A stretch of DNA of 64,000 bases, taken from Eutreptiella sp. 'Long Island Sound 2002'. Its lineage: Eukaryota; Euglenozoa; Euglenophyceae; Eutreptiales; Eutreptiaceae. This document shows, in pieces, positions 23,831 to 35,447 of this stretch (within the stretch, counting starts at the first letter, position 1; every line of letters begins with the position of its first letter). The stretch lies in assembly GCA_964036045.1 (NCBI GenBank), contig OZ038378.1, positions 186,409,128 to 186,473,127 on the forward strand, read 5' to 3'. The notes beneath the pieces are model-generated. The model did no database searches. It had not been told where the DNA came from and saw only the letters and a list, made by a program, of their open reading frames with translations. Position numbers and translations under genes: made by a program.

Positions 23831-26140
23831 TCCCTGGCGCCCTGGCTGGGTCCCGCAGAGCAGCACGACTACGGGTCCATGCCCGCGGCCGCGGTGGACA
23901 AGGTTTTGGAACACCTCCACGCGACGCATGACGCCCTGGCGCGTGTGGTGGGACGCCGGCAGCCGTCCCCGGCGGGGACGGACCCGGCGGAGGGGGACCT
24001 CCCAGAGAGCGGAAAGCGGCTCCAGGCAGCGGTCCTCCGCCATGACACCCTCGCAGCGCGCGCGCCGGCAGCGTACCAGGCGGACGCGGCCCGGCATGGC
24101 ATCCGGTCCGAGGCGGCGCTCCGGCTCACGGAGGAGCTGCAGGGTGTGTCGCCCGGGTTCCGCCCGACCACACAGGGCCAGCTACAGGAGGAGCTGGAGA
24201 GGCAAGCAGCCGCCCTCGAGGACGACATTCGCCAGCTCCGCGCACTCCTGGCGGCAGACCGCAAGCGCGCCATCAAGGACTTCTGGCGCCGCCACGCCCC
24301 CGACATCGCCCAGCGATGGAAAGCCGTGCGGGGAGCCATAGTGGTAGAGGCCCCGGGCCTGTCAGGCCTCTGGAACGTGCGGGTCCCAAACACCCAAACG
24401 CTCCACAAGGAGGCCCACGACGTGATGTTCGCAGTTCGCACCTTCTGGCGAGAACTGTATGACAAACGCCCGGTGGACCTCCCAGGCTTCCAGGCAGTCC
24501 TCGGCCGCCACGTCCCCCGGGTCCCTGAAGGGGCCTGGACACAGGTCCAGCAGTACTCCATGCAGGACCTGAAGTCCGCCCTGGACAAGGCCGATGGCAA
24601 GGCCCCAGGTCCCAACCACGTGGAGGCCCGTTTCATCAAGGCCCCCCCGGCACCCGTCCAGTGGCTCCTGGTCCACTCCTACCGGGCCATCCTCCGCGGC
24701 GCCCCGCCGCCGATGCACTGGAGGGACGCGCACATCTGGCCCAGCCCCAAGGTACCGGGCTCCGCAAGACTGGACGACTACAGGCCCATAGCACTGGGCC
24801 AGGTGGACATGAAGCTGCTCACGGGCCCCCTCACCAAGCGCATCACGGAAGTGCTCACACGGCACAGAGTGGTCAGCGACTGGCAGCAAGAGGCCCTCCC
24901 TGGCTCCAACACAGGCCCCCCGCTGTTAATGGCGCAGCGGCAGCTCCAGCGGGGAAGGCCCAACTACGTCTTCTCCCTCGACACCCGCAAGGCCTTCGAC
25001 ACCGCCCCGCACGGCGCCCTCCACCTCATCCTGCGCCACCTCTCCGTGCCGCCGGACGTCATCGACCTCCTGCTCTTCCTCCACACGTGCGCCAGGCTGC
25101 GCATCGTCACAGCACACGGGCTAACGCAGCCCGTCTACATGCTGCGCGGCGTCCGGCAGGGCAACCCCGAGAGCCCCCTACTGTACGCGCTTCTCCTGGA
25201 GCCCCTGCTCAGGGCGCAGGGGCACCGCCTGCGCCCGCCGGGAGGGGCCGAGCACGGCCTCGTCCAGGCCTACATCGACGACCTGCTGGTGGTGGCCCAC
25301 ACGCTGCAGCACTTCGTCGAGGGCGTGGAGGCGGTGGTCGCGTACCTGGGGATGATTGGCATGGAGCTCAACCCCCACAAGTGCGCCATGGCCACCACGG
25401 AGGGGGTCCCGGGCCTGCAGCTGCGCCTCTGTCCCCACCTGGAAAACCCGTGGCACTGGGTACCAGCGGCGGACTCCGTCCCCTACCTGGGACCCCAGCT
25501 GTAGCCGGACGGGGAGTTCTCCCTGCAGCGCAAGCACCGGCTACGCCTGGCGGCGGTGCACCACTGGTGCCTTAACACCCTCGCGCCACCGAAAGTGGTG
25601 CAGGACGTCATCCTGGCGATCCTCGGGGGGCTGACGCAGTACGTCGCCCCTTTCATCGCCGACGACTCCAACACTGCACGCCACCTGGACCACATCACGG
25701 TCCAGGTCGCGAAGGACAGGGCGCAGTACGCCTTCGACGCCTCGCGGGACAGCCTGCAGGATGACCGGACCCTGGGGCTCACACGGGTGCCAACGCGGTG
25801 GCAGCAGGCAGCGGTGGCCCTGGTGGGTACACTCGTCCACCACCGCTCAACCTCCGTGCGCGCCGAGGTCACCAAGATGTTCTGGGAAATAGCTGGCGCG
25901 CACGGAATATGTCCCGAGGTGCACTACCCTGTCCCGGAGTTCGCAACTCTAGCGGGGGGCGACTGGGTCCACCGCATACCCCGGGCCCTGGCCGCCCTGG
26001 GAGTGGGGCTGTACAACCCCATCGCGTGCCCCAGGGCGGCCCATGTCCAACTACAGTCCCCGCCGGGCAACATCGTCACGCTGCGCACGGCCAGGCTGCG
26101 ACACCGCGACACGTGCCGCCTGACGGTGCCACAAAAAACG
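23831..26140 (+). CDS. LINE ORF2, reverse transcriptase domain
   Basis: Continuous with the endonuclease frame. After a helical linker (about 23,850-24,540) come ALDKADGKAPGPNHV, WRDAHIWPSPKVPGS, DDYRPIALGQVDMKL, FSLDTRKAFDTAPHGAL (near 24,970), MLRGVRQGNPESPLLYALL and the catalytic box YIDDLLVV (YIDD at 25271-25282). All are in LINE RT order. The frame meets TAG at 25502 inside VPYLGPQL-stop-PDGEFSL, then continues in the same frame through a thumb-like region to about 26133. There an A6 run appears to shift the frame into the following RNase H part. RT makes the cDNA at the nicked target. Confidence 0.88.
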
Positions 26141-29100
26141 CCGTGGCATGGGCACCGAGGGGCCACGCCACCCCTTCCCCGACAACGACGACCCGTGGCC
26201 GACGGCGGTGCGGGAATGCCTCAACCAATGCGCCGATGAACACCTCCACTATTGCCGCCGTGAGCAGGAGCCCACCAACCACCCCGGGTGGCGCGACGCC
26301 TTGGTCCGCCTCTTCCACACCACCGGCACGCGGGACCCCTGCCTCAGGCTCGTCCACCCCACGAGGGCTAAGCAGGACGCCCACACAAGCCCACGGGTGA
26401 CCCCGGACGGCCTGCACCTCCACGTCGGGGGCTACTGCCGCCGGGACGGCCTATCCCCCCCCACGCGGGGGGCGGCGTACCACCCGCCGGCAGCCCTCAT
26501 GTACATCCTCCGCGACGTACTCGCGGAAAGCGAGCACCAAGAGCCTAACGCGGACGTGGCATGGCCCAAGCCCCTGCGCCCCCGGCCCCACGCGCCGACG
26601 CCGTTGTGGTTGGTGACCACGGACGACCAATGCACCCAAGCGACGGGGCAGGCGCAGCTCCGGGCCGAGTGGGTAATAGTGCAGGTGGGGGCGGGCCAGC
26701 CCGAACCCCGTGGGCTCCCCCGTGGCACCGCCCTGCTGGTAGCTACGGGGGTGCCGCACGACCCACACATGGCGGTGCACGCGTTGGAGGACCAGCCGGA
26801 GGACACGGGGCACCTGGTGGTGCACCAGCGCGGAGGCCCGGCGTGGCTCATGGAACACTTGACGGCACTTCAGTCCTGCGCAAGCACGATCACCGGAGCG
26901 GAGATCCGGCTGCACCACCACCCGGCGATCAGCCCCGGCGACACCAGGGCGCTGAGCGTGGACCAACTGACCCCCAGCCACCCCGACGTCCGCAGGCACT
27001 CCGCCGACCTCAACGCGGGGTGGCTCAGCCCCACCGAATACTACTGGATCCCGGAGGCCTGGGGCCACACCTCTTCCGACGCGTCCGGGGGCGGACCCTG
27101 CAAACACGCCACCAGCGTCGCTCTCGTCGACGGGGAAGAGGTGGCCGCCTCCCTCCCCCTACGATACGGTGCCCACCGACCATGTGTCCACATGGTGGAC
27201 GCCGAAGTCATCCTCCACCTCCTGCGGCACGCAAATCGCGAGCGGACCACGGGGGTCCCCGCGGGCGCAGCGAAGGTGGTGAACCAGATGCCCCTGCGGT
27301 GGCTCCGGGACAGCCTGTGCGCGAGAGGGCAACACGCCGGGCACCCGTTCTGGTACGTCCGAGCCACCTCGAACCCTATTGACGCCCTACTGCACAAGGC
27401 GGACTGGGCGGCGTCCCAGGACACTGTCCTGCAGAACACGCCCCCGGACCCTGGCCTCGCCCAACTCATTGTCGCCGGCCGTGACGGCCATCCCGATCTA
27501 CGGCCCCCCACGATGCGGGTGCTCGGGGAGGTCGCGCAGCGGGCGCAGACGGACCATGCGCTGACGCACCGGGGACACACACCTTTGGGCGCGGCCCACG
27601 CCACAGCCTATGTCCACGCCCGGGACCTCACCGCGACGGCCACCAACCGCCGGGCGCTGCGGGCCCGAGACGGCCACACGCCGGTGCAGCGCAGGCTCTG
27701 CGTCCGTAAGGAGCGGCTCTCCGGCGTCGCCATCGTCCCACAACGGTGCCTCCTATGCGGTGGCCCGGAGGAGACCCTGGTGCACATGCACGTGGGGTGC
27801 GCCCACTCACAGCTCCTCTTGCCCCACTACCGCCAGGCGGTACACGAGGCGGCCCGCCACCTCCCACCCGGGGACAAAGCCCTGTGGGTGGCCTCGTGGC
27901 GCTCCGCAGGCGCCACATGGACGGAAGTCTTCTGCTCCGGACTGGTGCCCGAGGACGCGGAGGTGCAGCTCCGCGCCATAGCCCGCTACGGCCCGCCGGG
28001 AGGGACCTCTGTGGACGATTTCCTCCACCACATGCTCCGGCTGGGGGACTTCGCATGGGAGCTTCGCAACCACCGGCTGGAGCAACTCCTCCGCGAGCCC
28101 CAAAGCGCGGCGGCCCGGGCACACCGGTGGCTCACTGCGGTGGAGGGCGACCACCCTCCTCCTCCCCCGCGCCCTGACAAGGACTTCGTAGCCTCCCTCC
28201 GTGTCGTGAATGGCACTCTGGAGTGCCCGCCCCAAGAGGGCCCCCACCCGTACCAGGACCTGCCGGGGGGGTTCTCGAGGCACCTACAAGACGCCCTTTT
28301 CCCACCGTGGATCATCGGGCGCGCCTCCATGACCGCGTGGGAGGCGCGCATTGTGGGCGAGGAATGGGCGCGCGAGTGGGGCCGGTGGTGCGCCGCCACG
28401 CGCGCCCCGGAGACCCCTGCGCAACGATACGCCGCCATCCCGCTCAAGGGATGGTGGCCGGACACCCGGCCGAGACCCACCGTGAGCTGCGGGGCGGGAC
28501 CTGACCACCCGTTGGACGCGGCGACGCGGGAATGGCTGCAGGCGGCCCCGGGGCCGCAAACAGGATGGACTGGGGACGTGTCCTCACTCGTCAGGACACC
28601 CGTCCCGCCCCGCATCGTCCTTCACGCCGCCAACGTACTCCGGGCTACGGAGATACGCACGTGGGGACACGCCGCGGCCACCGTCCGGTGGCACCCCCCG
28701 GAGGGCGGGGCCGCCCAGCTCGCCGTGGCGCACTTCAAAGCTGGGGGGCCGGTATACGACGACGCCCTGTCCCGGCTGGGCGACACCCAGGGGCCCTTGC
28801 TCCTCATGCTCCCCACCGACATTGCAGCCGCGCTGCGCCAGGAGCTGGACGGCTGCGAAGGGCTGCGAGTGGAATGGGAGGCAGTCGTGGACGGCACCCT
28901 GCTGGCCCTCCTTCTCCGAGACAATGCGAACGGGTGCCGATGGGATGCGCTGACGCCCCACCTCACCGGGTGCCACGTGTACATGGCAAACCCCCCCCCC
29001 CAGGGGCACCTCCGCCCGGCGTGGGACGACCTCATCGCCGCCTTCCACGACCACGGGATCCTCCCCGACGACACGTGGCAGGAGGTCCTGCGGAAGACGC

Positions 29101-29510
29101 TTGGCAAGGACTACCGGCGCCGCGTCCGCGCCCGCCTGATGGAGATCCGGGACCCCCTCCGACAGAGGTGGGACGACCTCTGGCTCCGCCATCTCGACCC
29201 TTGGTCGCCGCCCTCCCACCTCCCACACACCTGCCGACTCTGCGGGGAATGTGACACGGTGTCCTCCGCAGCGTCGACAGGCGCCAACAGGTGCGCGCGG
29301 TGCGCCCAGCTGGCCGCGTGCCCCTGGCCCGAACCTCCTGCAGGCCCGCGCAGGCGCACAGAGGAGGAGGCCCTGCACCGGCGCATCGAGGGGGCACACA
29401 CCCCCTCACACGAACGAGCGGGCCCCGCGGGCGCTGCCCTTCTGTGGATCCACGTGCACCTGCGGGACCCCACATCCGTTGCGCACCTGTCGCACGTGTT
29501 CGCGCCCTAA
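26141..29510 (+). CDS. LINE ORF2 C-terminus: RNase H-like, CCHC and Cys-rich regions
   Basis: The open frame from 26148 to the stop at 29508-29510 is probably the continuation of RT after a frameshift near 26133. A likely RNase H fold runs from about 27,060: SSDASGGG (Asp codon 27078), SVALVDGEEVAASL, HMVDAEVILHLL and NPIDALLHKADWAA match the pattern of acidic active-site residues. It is weaker than classic RNase HI. At 27747 CLLCGGPEETLVHMHVGC forms a C-x2-C-x8-H-x4-C knuckle typical of LINE C-termini. The long downstream region is unrecognised and ends in CRLCGECDT...CARCAQLAAC near 29,230-29,320, another probable zinc site. I looked for a restriction-like endonuclease motif and found none I could defend. 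Confidence 0.7.
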
Positions 29511-29549
29511 CCCCCACCCGCCGCCGCCCTTTGCAGAGCCCGCAGCACC

Positions 29550-30782
29550 ATGCCACGCCGACGGGGGGATGGGCCGGGACACACCAGGGCCCGCCGCAAA
29601 GCGCAGGAGGCGGCGGTCCGGGGCCTGGTGGCGGACGCGGTAGCGGAGGCACACGAGGCGCACGCTGCCGCACGGTGTGACCTGACGGGCAGTGCGAGGG
29701 CTTTCTTCAACGAGACCGCCCTCCCGGCCGTCCGCGCCCTGAACGGAGCGGCGGCCCCTACGCTGCTCCCGGCAATGCACCGGATCGTGAACGCCGTCCA
29801 GCCGGGGCTCATCAGCCCGGAGGCGGCCCTCTACGGGCACTGGATGGAGTGGCGCGAGTCGAACCGGTCGGGCCGGCCCCTGTCCATGGGGGACACCCTG
29901 CGGCTGACGGGAGCAGGGTGTGCCATGTCCCTCCGCAGCAGCGCCCCAGCCCTGCTGCACGCCCTCAGGACGCGCTACCCGGGGGACGCGGCCTCGTACT
30001 TGAACCAGGCGCGGGCCACGTACCCGGGGGGAGTGTCCGAGCTGGATGCGGCGCTCCACCTTCTACACCCACCGGACGAGGACCTGGAGGTGGGCGAGAT
30101 CACAGTGTTCGTGGAAGGCGCGAACAAGGCGTCCGCGCGCCCCCGGGCGACCAACCCAGTGTACGACGGCACCAGGCCTACCCCCCCGTACACAATCGTA
30201 TGGGAGGCGTTCCCCAGGGAGCCCACTTGGTGCCCCGCCCTCCCGCCGGCGACGCACGCGCCCTGCGGCTGGGCTAACCCAGACCTGTCCCCCCCCCTCT
30301 CCAGAACCAGGGGTGCCCACCACAGGGAGCAGGTCCTCAGGCAAGAGTGCCCTGGCACCCCCCTGCTCCTCCTCGTCGTCGCGACCCGCGGGGACCCGGG
30401 GCGGGTCCTGGGGATCACCCCCACCCACCTCTATGGGGCAGCACCCGTACCCCGCCCCCCACTCCCGGCGCCCGCGGCGCGGGACGGAGTACACACCTTC
30501 CTGCGAACACAGGAGGTCACCGCCGTTACGGGGGTCCACCTGGTGCGGCTCCCCCCGACACCACTCGACGACCCCTGGGGGCCCAGGGCCCTGGGCCCCG
30601 CCCCAGACTGGGAGCTATGGCGCGACGCGTGCGCCGCGTGGCTCCCCCGCCCCCCCTCCCAATGCCGGTGGATGGCCGCCGGCCCCCGGCCGTGCGGGGC
30701 TGACGCCACAGCCGGCCCCCCACCCCCTCCCCCCCTCCCCCCCGCGGAGCACCACACGGCACTGCCCACGGCACGGCACTGA
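29550..30782 (+). CDS. LINE ORF3, unrecognised 410-residue protein
   Basis: ATG 29550 (context ACCATGCC) follows the ORF2 stop by 39 bases. The N-terminus is Arg-rich, then a helical segment runs to about residue 90, followed by mixed alpha/beta-looking sequence (EITVFVEGANKAS, LLLLVVATRGDPGRVLGITP) and a Pro-rich tail. No family is recognised. Position between ORF2 and the repeat-rich ORF4 implies it belongs to the LINE, since no LINE boundary intervenes. Intactness of this 410-codon frame contrasts with the broken ORF1 and ORF2. Confidence 0.5.
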   Translation: MPRRRGDGPGHTRARRKAQEAAVRGLVADAVAEAHEAHAAARCDLTGSARAFFNETALPAVRALNGAAAPTLLPAMHRIVNAVQPGLISPEAALYGHWMEWRESNRSGRPLSMGDTLRLTGAGCAMSLRSSAPALLHALRTRYPGDAASYLNQARATYPGGVSELDAALHLLHPPDEDLEVGEITVFVEGANKASARPRATNPVYDGTRPTPPYTIVWEAFPREPTWCPALPPATHAPCGWANPDLSPPLSRTRGAHHREQVLRQECPGTPLLLLVVATRGDPGRVLGITPTHLYGAAPVPRPPLPAPAARDGVHTFLRTQEVTAVTGVHLVRLPPTPLDDPWGPRALGPAPDWELWRDACAAWLPRPPSQCRWMAAGPRPCGADATAGPPPPPPLPPAEHHTALPTARH

Positions 30783-30824
30783 TGCACCAGGAGGTAGTGG
30801 GAAGGGCGCGCCTGCCACCACGCA

Positions 30825-32620
30825 TGCCTACCAGGATAACAGTGATGGCAGACTCCGATGGCTCCCCCTAGCGGGACGACCGCCACCACCGCCGGTCCCC
30901 CTCGCGCTCCCCCGCCTCCCCGGAGTGGAAGGGGGAGACCCTCACGGAGCGCGAGGAGCGGAGGCTGGCGGAGGAGGCGGTGCTGGTCGGGCCGCCGCTG
31001 CCAGCCCGGGAGCCTGAGCCAGCCGAGGTGACCGCCCCCGCCGCCCAAGCAGCAAGCCCCGCCGCCCCGCCCCTGGGGGGGGGGCCAGACGCACAGGAGG
31101 CGGAGACCGCAGCCCCAGCGAGCCATGCCGCGGCCCCAACCGCGGCCCCCGGCACGCCGCTGACACGGGGGGTAGCCCCGGCGCAGGAACCGGGCGCATC
31201 GCCGAGGGCTGCCGCAGCCGAAGAGGAGAGCGAGAAGGGCGCGCGAGGGGTTGCGACCGCGACCCTGGCGGGCCGCGCCACCGCCTCGGCCGACCACGCC
31301 GCGACCCCCAGCACGCCGCGAAAGCGGGGGACGGACCCCGCACGGGCCACAGGCGCCTCGCCGGCGGCCGCCACAGCAGCGAAGGAGAGCGAGGAGGGCG
31401 CGCGAGGGGTTGCGGCCGCGACCCCGGCGGGCCGCGCCACTGCCTCGGCCGACCACGCCGCGACCCCCAGCACGCCGCGAAAGCGGGGGACGGACCCGGC
31501 ACGGGCCACGGGCGCCTCGCCGGCGGCCGCCACAGCAGCAAACGAGAGCGAGGAGGGCGCGCGAGGAGTTGCGACCGCGGCCCCGGCGGGCCGCGCCACC
31601 GCCTTGGCCGGCCACGCCGCGACCCCCAGCGCGCCGCGCAAGCGAGGGAAGAACCCCGCACGGGCCACGGCCGCCTCGCCGGCGGCCGCCGCAGCAGCAG
31701 CAGTTGGCAGGGAGAGCGCGAAGTACCGCGCCTACGCCAACCCCACCCACACCCACACCAGCCCCCCCAAGCAGTTCCCCCCCAAGCCCTTCCCCCCGGG
31801 GCGGGCGCGGCACGTCCGCCCCCCGGCGCCCGAGCGCTCGCCGCCGGGCGTCACGCTGCCGCAGCTACAAAGACAGCGGGACGCCCGGCGCGTGATCCAG
31901 GAAGGAGGGGAGGGCGCGCAGGCAGAGCTGCATGCTGGCCACGGGAGCGCGGAGCGGGGGGCAGGAGGTGACAGGGGAAGTGCACAGGAGCGCGCACAAG
32001 GAGCGGGCCAGGGCACGCGCGGCAGGGAGCAAGGGCGCAGCAGCGGGGGGGAGCAGAGCGCAGGCAGCGGACGGCGCGACTCAGGGCAGGGGGCCGGGAA
32101 GGGACCAGGGCATGGGAAGGGCGCGCAGGGGCACGGGCAGGGAGCCCAGGTGCAGGGGGCAGGGCGAGGGGCGGTGGGTGAGCGGGCGGGCCAGGGCGTG
32201 GGGGACGGGGGGCGGGACCCGCGGCACGGGCAGGGGGCTCGAAAGGGACCCAAGGGCAAGGGCAAGGGCGTCGCGGGCCCCAAGGGACAGGCGGGACGGG
32301 GCATGGGAGCCCAGGGGGGAGGGCGGGACGAAGGGAGGGGGGCGGGGAGCGGGGCGCCCCCGCAGCCGGACGTGCAGCCTGTGAGGTGCATCCCCCCCGG
32401 CATCCAACAAATGCCGGCGCACCACACGCACCACCACCACCACCACCACCACCACCACCTCTACAACATCGACCCTTACGCCGGTGAGCTCGTCCCCCCC
32501 CAACCCCCACGACCCCGGCACCAGCCAGCCCCCCCCGCGCCGAGGGCGGAGCCGGCGCGGATGGCCTCGGGAGAGGGGGGGCGGGGCGCGGCATCGGCGC
32601 CGCAGGCACAGGGGCAGTGA
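30825..32620 (+). CDS. LINE ORF4, Ala/Pro/Gly repeat-rich protein
   Basis: ATG 30825 is followed in another frame by MADSDGSP-TAG-RDDRHHRRSPSRS; the long open frame begins after that TAG near 30849. Four imperfect tandem units of about 53-55 residues containing GRATASADHAATPSTPRKRG and ASPAA follow (about 31,190-31,720). Then come a basic Gly/Gln-rich stretch with KGPGHGKGAQGHGQGAQ (about 31,930-32,340) and a His run near 32,425-32,455. TGA at 32618 ends the frame, but the same frame stays open afterwards with GEVYGWLCWANQGTTRGLRN, so this stop may also interrupt a longer product. Disordered, basic composition suggests nucleic-acid binding; no family is recognised. Confidence 0.45.
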
Positions 32621-33080
32621 GGGGAGCCGGCGCGGGGGGCAGAGGGGGGCCGGCCATGGGACCGGGACTCAGGCGCGGTCCCGGACCCTCTGGGGGAAGA
32701 GGCCCTCCCCCTGGTGGGGGAGGTGTACGGGTGGTTGTGCTGGGCCAACCAGGGGACCACCAGGGGGTTGAGGAACCGGCCCTTCGATGCCGTGCTCGTC
32801 CGGAGAGACAGAGGAAACCGAGAGGTACCCCCGGGGGGTTGGGCAGCCCCAGAGGACCATGACAACGGTCCTCAGGTCAGTGATCCGGACGGCGTGGCCC
32901 GACAGGGAGCCGACGTGGCCGGCCTTCCTGGAAGGGGGAGCGGTGCTCCGCATCACGGATGTGGACGCCAACAACTGGCTCCCCCGGGCTTTGCGCAGCG
33001 CCCTCGCCCACTGGCGCTACCGCCGGCGCAACCCACCGCCGCCACAGCCCCAGCCCCCACACAAGCGGCGGCGCAGGTGA
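32621..33080 (+). pseudogene. possible continuation of LINE ORF4
   Basis: After TGA 32618 the ORF4 frame continues to about 32,840 (VYGWLCWANQGTTRGLRNRP). A neighbouring frame then gives MTTVLRSVIRTAWPDREPT and ITDVDANNWLPRALRSAL, ending in a basic tail KRRRR at a stop at 33080. This reads like the ordered end of a protein with one stop and one frameshift. No family is recognised. Confidence 0.35.
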
Positions 33081-34397
33081 TGGCCCAGACGGCGGATGCG
33101 AGAGAGTGGGGGGAGGAGCTGGGCCCCCCGACCCACGCCCCCCCCACGGTACGGCACGACGCATGAGAGCGTGCCACCTCCCGCGGGAGGGAGGGCGGAG
33201 ACAACGAGCGTGGGGGGGAACCTGCTGCCCCGCAGCCCGCTAACCGCTGACCGCTAACCCTCACGGCCGCCCCCGGCCGGCCAGCGCCGCGCGACGACGG
33301 GCGGGGGGATTGGGGGCCCCAGCGAGGGCCTGCACGAGGGTCCGGCTCTAGGTAGAGGGGGGCGGGGGAAGGGCGCGACCCCCCAGCCGATGGCTGGCCC
33401 CCGGGGCCGGGACTGCCATGCCGCCCCCCCCCCCCGGCCATCAGGAGGCGTCGCCAGGGGACCAGAGGGCCCCCCCCACTCCCCCCCCCCCTCCCACTGA
33501 GACCCGACAGCAGGCGGGGGGGCGCCCCCCCCCCCCGCACCCCCCCCAGCTGGGGAGCCAAAGGCGCGGCCCTCCGCCCCCCCGGAGCCGAGAGGACGTC
33601 CCCCCCCCCGAGAAGGGACGGCGACGCGGTGGGGGGAGCGGCGGCTGGACCTGCTCCCGTGAGCCCACGCTAGCGTGCTGGAGCAACGCGCACAACAGAA
33701 CAGTATGGAGGCCGCGCCCCACATGATCCTCCCTTGACCACAGCCCACTCAGGGAGGGCAGAGGGGGGGTTCAGGTCTGCAGGGGCCCCCGGGGGAGCGG
33801 TCCACGGGCCGCCCCTCATCCCCCCCCAATCCGGGGCGGCACTTTGACCCCGGCCGCACGCGCACGCCGGAAGGGAGCGCGCCGACGACACGAGGGGGGC
33901 CAGGACTGAGTACCGCAGGCCGCCGCCCAGAAGAGGAGCAGGGAGGCCGCGGCGCGACACCCCCCCCCCCCCCGCCCCCCCACCGGCCCGCAAGCCGCGG
34001 GGGCCCCGGCCCCCACCCCCCGAGGCAGGGGGGATGGTTCTCCCCCTGCCCGAGAGAGGAGCCGGAGCGCGACCCGCCCCCCCGCCCCAGCCGCCGGCTC
34101 CCACGGGGGCCGCGAAGAACAAGCGAGCCCGCGCCAACGCGCCAGGACGCCGCACAGATCGCACCCAGAGAAGCCTGGTGAGCACGAACCGGAGTGAGAT
34201 GGGGGGCCACGCCCTCCATGGACAGCACAACGCCAGTGACACCCGCTTTGTTGCCTGCCCAGGGAAGGCAGAGGGACGGAATGAGGCAGAGCGGCCCCCC
34301 GCCCTACAGGCCCCCCCCCGGCCGCACAAACGGGAGGTACGGCGCACGCCCCCTCTGCCCCGCCAGCCCGCCCGCCGGCACACGAACGCCACGGACC

Positions 34398-34613
34398 CGC
34401 CCCGCGGCACGCAGCCCCCACAGGGCGTGCCGGCCGAGGGGACAGAGAAGGGCCCCGACACCAGCACGCCCGCGCCCACAACCCGTGAATCGCGGACCCC
34501 GACAGCCCGCCAAGTGGGCGGGCAGTCGGGGGAGGGGGAGCGCCTGACCCCAGACGCCCCTCGCAACAGTAGAAGGCTACCCCCCCGGGGACGCCCTACC
34601 GCCACCCCCACCA
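34398..34613 (+). repeat. relic of the LINE 5' monomer inside the 3' region
   Basis: About 216 bp from GCACGCAGCCCCCACAGGGC to GGGGACGCCCTACCGCCACC align in order and orientation with half of a 5' monomer. Shared words include GTGGGCGGGCAGTCGGGGGA and TGACCCCAGACGCCCCTC. It is more diverged than the 5' copies are from one another. Confidence 0.8.
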
Positions 34614-35447
34614 TTCCAAGCCAAGTAGGGGGAAACCGGGACCGGACCGCCCACCCCCAAGCACGCCGGATGGAGCAAGGGACCGGGGCAGGACACGCGG
34701 AGGGGCACAGACCACGTGGAACGGCCCTACCAGCGCCCAGTGCCGGGACCACGCGAGGTGCGCACGCCACACCACCCAGGGGGGGGAGGAGCGGACGCTG
34801 CGGGAGCGCGAGCGCACACACACGAAAGGGACACGCGGGGACTACCAGAAGGGCAACCGGACCGAGTGCGCGGAACGCACAGACCGGGTGGAATGGCGTA
34901 CCAGCCAGCGAGGGTAAGGGACACCCGGACGGGACGGCCCGCCACACTCAGCGCGGAACACGCGGGGCGGGGAGGGGGAAACGAGAGAGACACAACACCA
35001 GGTACCGGCCCGAACCCCCGGAACCGGCCGCGAGCGCCGCGCACACACAGACGGGGCACTGCACCCGCCAAGGCAGTAGTGGCGCACAGCGCCACGCCCC
35101 AACCCCTAGGCTAGGCAGCCTCCGCGCCAGCCCAAGGGGGTCCCACTGGCGACAAGCCAGTAGCACGGGCCCGGCGGCGCCGGCGCCCCGGGCGACCACG
35201 CATTAGGGGGGCAACGCAGTGGGTAAGCGCCCGCAGCCACGGCTGCAAATTGATGCACTGACCGGGGAGCGGCGAAACGGGGAAGCCGGGGAAGGACGGG
35301 GCTCCGAGCTCTGTGAACCCGGGGGACTCCGCCACCAGGCAGGAGGTGCGTCTGGGAGGGCCCCCCACTAGGACCCGGTGGGGAGGATATCACCTGGCCC
35401 GACCAGGTGGCCCCCCGGGGCAGAAAGGCGTCTAGTACCCGCAAAAT

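Noticed and set aside
27740-29330. A restriction-like endonuclease at the C-terminus of LINE ORF2, as in dual-endonuclease elements.
   Set aside because: A CCHC knuckle and a Cys-rich end are present, but I could not find the PD-D/E core expected after the knuckle.
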